Positions 1-6,609 of a stretch of 64,000 bases of DNA are shown here, one piece after another. A program made the position numbers and the translations under genes. Location of the stretch: positions 558,001 to 622,000 of the forward strand of contig OY970201.1 of NCBI GenBank assembly GCA_963708245.1, given 5' to 3'. Under the pieces are notes generated by a model. The model was not told the origin of the DNA and searched no databases. It saw nothing but the letters and a program-made list of their open reading frames with translations. The stretch is from CAVYXK01 sp963708245 (GTDB lineage Bacteria > Pseudomonadota > Alphaproteobacteria > Acetobacterales > Acetobacteraceae). Position 1 is the stretch's first letter, and every line of letters begins with the position of its first letter.

Positions 1-2253
1 GCAAGCCCATATGCCAAGACATTCGATATCGACTGGCACCCGGACAATCCCCTGCTTGATAGCAAACTGCTGGTCCCCGTGCTCGGGCGCCAATACGGCG
101 ACGTGCTGGCCGCAGGCGAGATCACGCTAACTCGCGGCCCCACGGAATGGCAGGCCCGCTATTTCCACCGTGTGTTTCCCATTGCGCCATGCGATCAGTC
201 GGAGATCGATATGCTGTCGCCTACCGCCTATGACCCGGCGACAGAGGACGGACGCACGCGCCTGCATCGGTTGCTGGAGCGGCAGCACTATCGCCTCGCC
301 TGGTGGCGCACCGCCGCCGATGAAATCAATTGGCGCCGCTTCTTCGATATCAACGGGCTGGTCGGCGTGCGGGTGGAAGATCCCGACGTGTTCGAGGCCA
401 CTCACGCACTGCTGTTCGGCCTGTACGCCGAGGGCCTGATCGATGGCCTACGCATCGATCACGTCGATGGCCTTGCCGATCCGCGCGGCTACTGCCGTCG
501 CCTGCGCACCCGTTTGCACGAGCTGGCGCCGGAGCGGACACCGTATATCGTGGTTGAAAAGATACTCGGCGCGCAGGAGAAATTGGCCGACACCTGGGGC
601 GTGGACGGCACCACCGGCTATGACTTTATGGATGAAGTCAACGCGGTGCAACACGACCCGGAAGCGCGACCAGCGCTCGAAACTCTCTGGGCCATGTTGT
701 CGGGTCGGCCCGCGGCGTTCGAGCAGGAAGACGTGGCGGCACGTCGCGAACTGCTGGAGCGCAGCTTCGTCGCGCCACTCGATAGCGCTGTTGCGGCACT
801 GCATCGCGTGGCGCTGCATCAGCCCGAGACTCGAGATACCTCTCGGCCCGCGCTGCGACGCGCTGTGGTGGAACTGCTCGCGCATTTCCCGGTCTATCGA
901 ACCTATGCCGTCGGTGATGATCGCCCGGCATCGGACGGACCTGTCCTCGCGCAGGCACTCGACGGCGCCTGTAATGCAAGGGGCCTCGCCGATCCGTCTG
1001 TGACTGCATTCATTGTCGATTGCCTGCGCGCGCCCGACCGGCCAGCCCAGCGCGTCGCCGCAACGCGCTTGCAGCAGCTCAGCGCGCCCATTGCCGCCAA
1101 GGCGGTCGAGGACACCGCATTTTATCGCTACGGCCGCCTTTTGTCCCGCAACGACGTCGGGTTCAATGCCGCACGCCTGGGCATTGAGGTAGCCGAGTTC
1201 CACCATCGCTGCATTGCCCGGCGCGCGAGCTTCCCCGATGCGATGATCGCTACCGCGACGCACGATCACAAGCGCGGCGAGGACGTGCGTGCGCGTCTTG
1301 CCGTGATCAGCGAGATGGCGGACGAATGGGAAGCCACCCTGCGGCACTGGATGGCAATGAATGCAGTGCACCGTACCACCGTCGATGGCACCCCCGCGCC
1401 CTCGCCTGGTGATGAGGTCATGCTGTATCAGACGATCGTAGGTACTTGGCCGACAATGCTGGACCCCACCGATGACGTCCGACGCGGCCAATTCGTCGCG
1501 CGGATCGCCGGCTGGCAGGAGAAGGCCCTGCGCGAGGCGAAGCTCGCCACAAGCTGGACATCGCCGAACCAGCGATACGAAAGGGCAGCACGGCAATTCC
1601 TCGATCGGATTATGGACGCAGAGAGCGCGTTCCCCGCCGAGATGGCTCGCTTTGCCAACCGCATTGCCCCGGCAGGCGCCGTCAACGGGCTGGCACAGGT
1701 GCTACTGAAGCTGACGGCGCCTGGTGTGCCGGACTTTTTCCAGGGGACGGAGTTCTGGGATCAAAGCCTCGTCGACCCCGATAACCGCCGCCCTGTCGAT
1801 TTCGACGAGCGCGAGAGGACACTCGAAGCAGCCCGCTCGCCGATCGAACTGGCAACGAGCTGGCGTGACGGCCGGGTGAAACAGGCCTTGATCGCGCGGG
1901 TAATGGCGGCGCGCCGGCAACGGCCGACACTGTTCGCGCGCGGCGACTACACGCCGCTGGAGGTCGAAGGACCACGCGCGGTCCACGTTATTGCTTTTGC
2001 ACGCCGGGAGGGCGGCGCGTCGATGATCACGATCGTCCCACGCCTGCCGCTCCCCCTGCTTCCGCCCGGCGACGGACTCCTGATCCCACCCGCGGCATGG
2101 CGTGGCACCCTGGTCCACCTTCCGGCGGGTGTTTCCGGCCAATTCGACGATATCGTCCGTGGCACGCCAAGAGAATTTGCTACGAATCGGTTGCCGCTGG
2201 GCGATGCGCTGGCGACCTTTCCGGCTGCGCTGTTTATTTCTTCTGCGTCATAA
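1..2253 (+). CDS. treY: Malto-oligosyltrehalose synthase (5'-truncated by window edge)
   Basis: GH13-family enzyme that converts the reducing end of a maltodextrin to a trehalosyl end, the first step of the TreY/TreZ trehalose route; cytosolic. The frame is open from base 1, which encodes the conserved ASPYAKTFDIDW stretch, so the true start lies upstream and roughly 100-150 N-terminal residues are missing (family about 850-950 aa; 750 codons here). The GH13 nucleophile region is GLRIDHVDGLADP (Asp at residue 153 counted from base 1), the acid/base region is VVEKIL (Glu about 186), and the fourth region is ATHDHKRGEDVRARL (about 419-433), characteristic of TreY. The end carries the usual VPDFFQGTEFWD and LVDPDNRRPVD motifs. 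It ends in TAA. treZ/treX would be expected upstream, outside the window. Confidence 0.95.
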   Translation, partial: ASPYAKTFDIDWHPDNPLLDSKLLVPVLGRQYGDVLAAGEITLTRGPTEWQARYFHRVFPIAPCDQSEIDMLSPTAYDPATEDGRTRLHRLLERQHYRLAWWRTAADEINWRRFFDINGLVGVRVEDPDVFEATHALLFGLYAEGLIDGLRIDHVDGLADPRGYCRRLRTRLHELAPERTPYIVVEKILGAQEKLADTWGVDGTTGYDFMDEVNAVQHDPEARPALETLWAMLSGRPAAFEQEDVAARRELLERSFVAPLDSAVAALHRVALHQPETRDTSRPALRRAVVELLAHFPVYRTYAVGDDRPASDGPVLAQALDGACNARGLADPSVTAFIVDCLRAPDRPAQRVAATRLQQLSAPIAAKAVEDTAFYRYGRLLSRNDVGFNAARLGIEVAEFHHRCIARRASFPDAMIATATHDHKRGEDVRARLAVISEMADEWEATLRHWMAMNAVHRTTVDGTPAPSPGDEVMLYQTIVGTWPTMLDPTDDVRRGQFVARIAGWQEKALREAKLATSWTSPNQRYERAARQFLDRIMDAESAFPAEMARFANRIAPAGAVNGLAQVLLKLTAPGVPDFFQGTEFWDQSLVDPDNRRPVDFDERERTLEAARSPIELATSWRDGRVKQALIARVMAARRQRPTLFARGDYTPLEVEGPRAVHVIAFARREGGASMITIVPRLPLPLLPPGDGLLIPPAAWRGTLVHLPAGVSGQFDDIVRGTPREFATNRLPLGDALATFPAALFISSAS

Positions 2254-2266
2254 CCGAAAGATAGAC

Positions 2267-2295
2267 TTGCGCCGGCCAGCGAATCGCGTCACAAT
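2267..2295 (+). promoter_or_regulatory. Candidate sigma-70 promoter for the short ORF transcript
   Basis: TTGCGC (2267-2272) and CACAAT (2290-2295) are separated by exactly 17 bases just after the treY stop, each matching the consensus at 4 of 6 positions. A start near 2302 would give a transcript of about 190 nt ending at the strong terminator at 2459-2493. The match is moderate and the site is inferred. Confidence 0.35.
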
Positions 2296-2332
2296 GCGCA
2301 CTGGTCGTCAACAACTGAAAGGAGGTGATCCA

Positions 2333-2407
2333 GTGTCTCATTGCTCTCAGTCGGCGCCTGTCGCCGCGGCCTGGATCTCCGTTATCGTGGAGTTTTCGGC
2401 TAGGTGA
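2333..2407 (+). CDS. 24-residue ORF with a perfect extended Shine-Dalgarno
   Basis: A GTG-initiated ORF of 24 codons (begins MSHCSQ, ends VEFSAR, stop TGA). It is preceded by AAAGGAGGTGATCCA, which is complementary to the conserved last 15 bases of alphaproteobacterial 16S rRNA, with GGAGG seven bases before the GTG. That is far stronger than any other ribosome-binding site in this window. It lies 79 bases after treY and is followed by a GNRA-loop hairpin and a very strong intrinsic terminator, so it looks like an independent short transcript. The peptide has a short hydrophobic core (AAAWISVIV) but no domain I recognise. It could be a translated small protein, a leader peptide, or a small RNA that sequesters ribosomes. 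Existence as a gene is inferred from the ribosome-binding site and terminator. Confidence 0.6.
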   Translation: MSHCSQSAPVAAAWISVIVEFSAR

Positions 2408-2412
2408 CACAG

Positions 2413-2430
2413 GATCCGCGCAAGCGGATC
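2413..2430 (+). other. Hairpin with GCAA tetraloop
   Basis: GATCCGC and GCGGATC form a perfect 7-bp stem closed by a GCAA (GNRA-type) tetraloop. It begins 5 bases after the stop of the short ORF and 28 bases before the terminator. The tetraloop suggests a structured 3' UTR rather than a second terminator, because no T-run follows. Confidence 0.6.
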
Positions 2431-2458
2431 TTCGGCAGCCATGACTGAAGACAATGCG

Positions 2459-2493
2459 GAAGGCTCCGGAGGTCGCCTCCGGAGCCTTCTTTT
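2459..2493 (+). terminator. Strong intrinsic terminator
   Basis: GAAGGCTCCGGAGG and its exact reverse complement form a 14-bp perfect stem with a 3-base loop (TCG), followed by TTTT. It is the strongest factor-independent terminator I see in the window and would end the short transcript and any treY read-through. Confidence 0.85.
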
Positions 2494-2509
2494 AGAAGCA
2501 CCTCTGTCA

Positions 2510-2561
2510 CCTCTCCTGTTCTGCGGGAGAGGTGGGTTCGCGAAACGAACCGGGTGAGGGT
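2510..2561 (+). repeat. 52-bp REP-like dispersed repeat, copy 1
   Basis: Two consecutive small hairpins, CCTCTCC/GGAGAGG and GGTTCG/CGAACC, followed by GGGTGAGGG. A second copy of the same length and architecture lies at 22132-22183, also directly after a gene, and a weaker partial copy appears near 28610-28635. This looks like a REP/BIME-type intergenic element rather than a gene. Confidence 0.7.
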
Positions 2562-2604
2562 GGGCAGAACATCATCCCGCCGCTTCCCACAACCACCCCA
2601 CACC

Positions 2605-4104
2605 TCACTCCCCCGCCGCCACCGCCCTGACGTGCGGCTTGTCCGCATGAATGTAAAGCGCAGCGCGCTCCGGCTTCTCCTGCACCGGCGGCGGCACTGG
2701 CAGCTCATAGGCAACCGGCCGAGCATGGTCCGCCAGCAGTGCGTCCGGATCATAAACGCTGTTGAAGTGGAACATATTGCGCAGAAAATTCGTCTGCCCG
2801 CGCAACGCGAGCCCGGCAAAGACCCCGCTCGCCTGCCACAGCGTCCGCCAACCCAGGTGTTTCCGGTTCAGCACCTGTTGGGTCGTGGTCAGCTCGCGGT
2901 AGAATTCCTCCAGCGACAGCTTGGTCGGCAGCACGCAATGCTGAATGTCGAATAGTCGATAGTCGCGGGTGGCCAGCTTGCGCGCCTCCGTCACCCAGGT
3001 CTCGGTGCCGGGATAGGGCGTATTGACGCTGATATTTACGACATCCGGTATTTCCATGCACCATTCGCGCACGGTGGCAAAGCGCGCGTGGTCCCAGTCC
3101 GGATCGGCGATGAGGTTGATCGCCACATTGATACCGAGTGACCGCGCATACTCGAGAGCCTCGAAATTGCTCGACAGATTCACCCGTTTGCGGAACTTCT
3201 TCAGCCCTTCCTCGTCGATCGCCTCCAGGCCCAGGAACATCATCTTCAGCCCCAGCCGCCGCCATTCGCGAAACACCTCGCGATGCCGCAGCAGCACGTC
3301 GCCGCGGGTCTCCAGGTAATACTGCTTGCGGATGCCGCGCCGTGCGATCCCCTCGGCTATAGCCATGCCGTGCTCGGCGCGGACGAAAGCCACGTCATCG
3401 ACGATGAACACGCCAGGCTCCGGGATCGCTTCCAGGTCATCGACGATCCGCTCGGGCGATTTCAGGCGATAGCTGCGGCCGTAGAACGTCCAAGCGCTGC
3501 AGAACGAGCAATCCCACGGGCAGCCGCGGGAAAACTCGATGGACGCGGCGGGATCCAGCGTGCCGATAAAGTACTTGCGGCGGTGGCGCAGCTTCCGGCG
3601 CGCCGGCTGCAACGCGTCCAGGTCGTCCACGAAGATCGGCCGCGGCCCCTCTCCCGCTTCGGTCACCGCGCCCGGCACCGTCAGCATCGAACGCCCGCCT
3701 TGCAAGGCCGCCAGCAGCGCAGGGAAAACCGCCTCGCCCTCGCCCTTCAGCACGCAATCAATGGAACCGTCGGCATGCTCCAGCATCGCCCGCGCGGTGA
3801 ACGACACACTATGCCCGCCGACCACGATTCGACAGTCCGGCAGCCGGAGCCTGGTCTCCTTCGCCAAATCGACGATCTCCGGGACGTTCGCCAGGTAGTT
3901 GCACGAGAAGGCAACAACGTCCGGACGCCAAGCCTGGATCGTACGAAAATAGTCGCGATGCATCTCCACTTGCAGGTCGAGCAGCCGCACATCGTGACCG
4001 TCCCGCTCCGCTGCGGCTGCGACCAGCTCCAGCCCGAGCGGCTCCAGGCGCAGGAAGACCCGCGTGTACATGAGCGGACCGGGATGGACGGCGAGCACCT
4101 TCAT
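2605..4104 (-). CDS. hpnR: B12-binding-type radical SAM protein, probable hopanoid C-3 methylase
   Basis: A 499-residue class B radical SAM protein. HpnR methylates the A-ring of hopanoids at C-3, giving the 3-methylhopanoids known from acetic acid bacteria and methanotrophs. I start at the ATG giving MKVLAVHPGPLMYTRVFLRL, preceded by GGGAAGG at a 7-base spacing; an ATG 27 codons upstream has no comparable site. The N-terminal half resembles a cobalamin-binding Rossmann domain (VVGGHSVSF). The radical SAM cluster motif is RGCPWDCSFCSAWTFYGRSY with Cys-x3-Cys-x2-Cys, near residue 200. The central FIVDDVAF, FLGLEAIDEEGLK and NTPYPGTETW stretches and the overall length fit my memory of the HpnR family. 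No other hopanoid genes are nearby, which is usual for hpnR. Another radical SAM methylase remains possible. Confidence 0.75.
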   Translation of the reverse strand: MKVLAVHPGPLMYTRVFLRLEPLGLELVAAAAERDGHDVRLLDLQVEMHRDYFRTIQAWRPDVVAFSCNYLANVPEIVDLAKETRLRLPDCRIVVGGHSVSFTARAMLEHADGSIDCVLKGEGEAVFPALLAALQGGRSMLTVPGAVTEAGEGPRPIFVDDLDALQPARRKLRHRRKYFIGTLDPAASIEFSRGCPWDCSFCSAWTFYGRSYRLKSPERIVDDLEAIPEPGVFIVDDVAFVRAEHGMAIAEGIARRGIRKQYYLETRGDVLLRHREVFREWRRLGLKMMFLGLEAIDEEGLKKFRKRVNLSSNFEALEYARSLGINVAINLIADPDWDHARFATVREWCMEIPDVVNISVNTPYPGTETWVTEARKLATRDYRLFDIQHCVLPTKLSLEEFYRELTTTQQVLNRKHLGWRTLWQASGVFAGLALRGQTNFLRNMFHFNSVYDPDALLADHARPVAYELPVPPPVQEKPERAALYIHADKPHVRAVAAGE

Positions 4105-4210
4105 CGAACAGCCTTCCCTGTGTGGATCACCTGGAAGATACCCGGCAACCCCTCGGCGAACAGGCGGCGCGCCGCATTTTGTCACCGGTAGCGGGCGACG
4201 CCTGCCAAAC

Positions 4211-5119
4211 TCAGAAATTCAGCGCCAATCCCGGCTCCAACCACTCGACCGCACCAAGCCGCCCGGTCTCCGATAGCGTGATATAGGCCGTGCGACGATC
4301 CGGCCCGCCGAAGCAGATATTGGTCGGATGCGTATCCGGCATCGGCACCTGCCGCAGTACCTGGCCGCTCGGCGCGATCACCGTGATGCACCCGCTCACC
4401 AGCGTAGCGACACAGATATCCCCGTTCGCCTGCACCGCCAAGCTGTCGAACCGCTGGAAGCCGGGCAGGCCGGCGATCAGCCGCCCGCCATGCGGCGAGG
4501 GGAAGGGCTGCTTGCGCACCACCCCAGGCCCTGCCACATCGAACGCCCAGAGCCGGGCCGGCTCGGTATCCGCCACGTATACCACCTTCCCGTCCGGCGA
4601 CAGTCCAACTCCGTTGGCACTCAGGATTGGGTAAGCAGCCTCGACGATACGCGAACCATCCGGCAGCGCATAATACAGCCCGCCGTGATCGCGCGTGCGC
4701 TCATAACGCTTGCCGAGATCGGTAAACCAGAACCCGCCGGCCGTATCGAACACCAGGTCGTTCGGCGCCGACAGCCGATGCCCGTTGCATTTGGTGTAGA
4801 GCGTCCGCACCTCGCCGCTGCGTTGATCGATCCGCTGAATGGAGCCTCCGGCATAGTCAGGCGCCGGCCCGACCGACATGAAACTATCCGGGCGATACAG
4901 CCCACCCCCGTTGTTGCAACAATAAATCGCACCATCCGGCCCCAATGCGAGCCCGTTCGGTCCGCCGCCGGTCTGTGCCAGCACTCTCTTCGCCCCATCC
5001 GGCGTGACCCGCCACACGCAGCTCTGCTTGATGTCGGTCAGCACCACCGATCCGTCCGGCATCACCGCCGGGCCTTCGGCGAAGCCGAACCCGCTTGCCA
5101 CGATCCGAACCTCGCTCAT
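4211..5119 (-). CDS. SMP-30/gluconolactonase family protein
   Basis: A 302-residue beta-propeller lactonase of the SMP-30/LRE family, which hydrolyses sugar-type lactones using a single divalent metal. The start at MSEVRIVASGFGFAEGP is chosen because GGGGAGGAG precedes it by 5 bases; the frame runs 61 codons further upstream without support. Family marks are GFAEGPAV with the first metal-ligand Glu, the repeated blade motif LTDIKQS / FTDLGK, PNGLALGPDGAIY, APNDLVFD (the Asn and Asp that usually contact metal and base) and SANGVGLSPDGKVVYVADT. No signal peptide is seen. It is transcribed away from the metallo-beta-lactamase-fold gene, with only 79 bases between the two starts, so they may share a control region. 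The substrate is unknown. Confidence 0.88.
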   Translation of the reverse strand: MSEVRIVASGFGFAEGPAVMPDGSVVLTDIKQSCVWRVTPDGAKRVLAQTGGGPNGLALGPDGAIYCCNNGGGLYRPDSFMSVGPAPDYAGGSIQRIDQRSGEVRTLYTKCNGHRLSAPNDLVFDTAGGFWFTDLGKRYERTRDHGGLYYALPDGSRIVEAAYPILSANGVGLSPDGKVVYVADTEPARLWAFDVAGPGVVRKQPFPSPHGGRLIAGLPGFQRFDSLAVQANGDICVATLVSGCITVIAPSGQVLRQVPMPDTHPTNICFGGPDRRTAYITLSETGRLGAVEWLEPGLALNF

Positions 5120-5198
5120 CGCGCTCTCCTCCCCTGCCCGGCCGATCCGGGCTATCGTCGCCGCCGGGGCGACACCGTCAAGGTGCAGGAGACAGCAT

Positions 5199-6071
5199 AT
5201 GGACCAGATCCAATTGGGCGACGTATCGATCGCCAGCATCATCGAGCGCGACGGCCCGTGGCGGCGGCCGGAAGACATGTTCCCGGATTTCGATCGTGAC
5301 ATCGGCGGCCAGCATCTCGCAGAGCTCGGTCCGCTCGTTTATGATGCCGCCTCGGACCGGCTGGTGATCACCTACCAGACCTTTGTCGTGCGCACGCCAC
5401 GCCACACGATCCTGGTCGATACGTGTACGGGCGAAGACAAAGGCTATCCCGCGCCGATGGATTTCCCAAAGCAGCCATGGCTCGACGGATTCGCCGCGCT
5501 CGGCCTGCGGTTCGAGGACGTCGACTACGTCTTCTGCACCCACCTGCACATCGACCATTGCGGTTGGAACACACGTCTGGTGGACGGACGCTGGGTGCCG
5601 ACCTTCCCGCGGGCGAAATACATCTTCCACAAGCGGGAATACGTGGCGTGGGAAGCAGCCGACGCGCGCGGCGAATCCCCGCCGGGCACCGTCTGGCGCA
5701 CCAACTGCCGCCCCGTCGTGGAAGCCGGGCATGCGCTGCTGGTGGACGACGATTTCACGCTCGACGACACAGCGTGGCTGACGCCAACGCCAGGGCACTC
5801 GCCATGCCATTGCTGCGTCAACATCCGGTCCGGGGGTATGCGCGCCGTCGTGACCGGCGACATGATGCACCACGCCCTGCAATGCCGCGAGCCCGACTGG
5901 TCCACCGTGTTCGACTGGGACAAAGCGATGGCTGCCCGCTCGCGCCGGCAGTTCCTGGGCGAGGTCGCTGACACCAACACGCTGGTGCTCCCGGTGCATT
6001 TCCCGGCGCCGACCGCCGGCCGGGTGGAAACGGACGGCGAGCGGTTCCGCTATCGGTTCAGCAGCGACTGA
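5199..6071 (+). CDS. MBL-fold metallo-hydrolase (lactonase-like)
   Basis: A 290-residue metallo-beta-lactamase-fold hydrolase. The dinuclear zinc motif HxHxDH is CTHLHIDHCGWN near residue 115, followed by TPGHSPCH and the bridging aspartate in VVTGDMMHHALQ; PVHFPAPTAG supplies the last histidine. The order and spacing resemble the AHL-lactonase/AttM-like branch of the family, so hydrolysis of a lactone or ester is likely, but I cannot assign a substrate. The ATG is preceded by AGGAG 7 bases away. The 3' end overlaps the convergent ppa gene by 14 bases. Its divergent partner is an SMP-30 lactonase, suggesting linked lactone metabolism (inference). Confidence 0.88.
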   Translation: MDQIQLGDVSIASIIERDGPWRRPEDMFPDFDRDIGGQHLAELGPLVYDAASDRLVITYQTFVVRTPRHTILVDTCTGEDKGYPAPMDFPKQPWLDGFAALGLRFEDVDYVFCTHLHIDHCGWNTRLVDGRWVPTFPRAKYIFHKREYVAWEAADARGESPPGTVWRTNCRPVVEAGHALLVDDDFTLDDTAWLTPTPGHSPCHCCVNIRSGGMRAVVTGDMMHHALQCREPDWSTVFDWDKAMAARSRRQFLGEVADTNTLVLPVHFPAPTAGRVETDGERFRYRFSSD

Positions 6072-6585
6072 CCGCCGCAATCGCCCGGCTGATCGCGGCC
6101 TCGGCTTCCGCCTTATTGCCCCAGCCCAGCAGCTTCACCCATTTCTCGTCCTCCAGCTCCTTGTAGCGCTGGAAGAAATGCTCGATCGCGGCGCGGGTGA
6201 TGCGCGGCAGGTCGTCGATGGTCTCGATGTCACGGTCCTGCGGATGCACCCGGTCGTGCGGGACGCAGATGATCTTCTCGTCCGGCCCCTTCTCGTCCTC
6301 CATCAGCAGCATTCCGATCGGCCGCGCGCGGATCACCGCGCCCGGCACGACCGCCGCTGGCGTCAGCACGAGGGCGTCGGCCGGATCGCCATCCTCGGCA
6401 AGAGTGCCCGGAATGAACCCATACGCGGCTGGATACACGGTGGGCGTGAACAGGAAACGATCGACGAAGACGGCGCCCGATGCCTTATCGACCTCGTATT
6501 TCACCGCCGAGCCCTCCGGAATCTCGACGACCACGTTGATGTCGCCCGGTGGCGCGCGTCCGGTGGGGATTTTGCTTACGTCCAT
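6058..6585 (-). CDS. ppa: Inorganic pyrophosphatase (soluble, family I)
   Basis: A 175-residue cytosolic family I pyrophosphatase that hydrolyses PPi to phosphate with Mg2+, pulling biosynthetic reactions forward. Typical parts in order: VVVEIPEGSAVKYEVDK, the conserved YPAAYGFIPGTLAEDGDPADALVL block with the Asp-rich metal site (residues about 52-75), then IICVPHDRVHP and FFQRYKELE(D)EKWVKL at the C-terminus. The length equals the family norm. It follows hppA by 24 bases on the same strand, so both pyrophosphatases are probably co-transcribed. Its end overlaps the opposing metallo-hydrolase gene by 14 bases. Confidence 0.97.
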   Translation of the reverse strand: MDVSKIPTGRAPPGDINVVVEIPEGSAVKYEVDKASGAVFVDRFLFTPTVYPAAYGFIPGTLAEDGDPADALVLTPAAVVPGAVIRARPIGMLLMEDEKGPDEKIICVPHDRVHPQDRDIETIDDLPRITRAAIEHFFQRYKELEDEKWVKLLGWGNKAEAEAAISRAIAAVSRC

Positions 6586-6609
6586 GTGGACCGCTCCAAG
6601 CAGCCAAGC

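Noticed and set aside
448..1596. Long minus-strand open frame over treY
   Set aside because: Antisense to well-conserved GH13 motifs; compositional artefact.
4211..5302. Upstream extension of the SMP-30 gene to 5302
   Set aside because: It would run into the divergent hydrolase gene and lacks a ribosome-binding site; the GGGGAGGAG at 5119 is much better.
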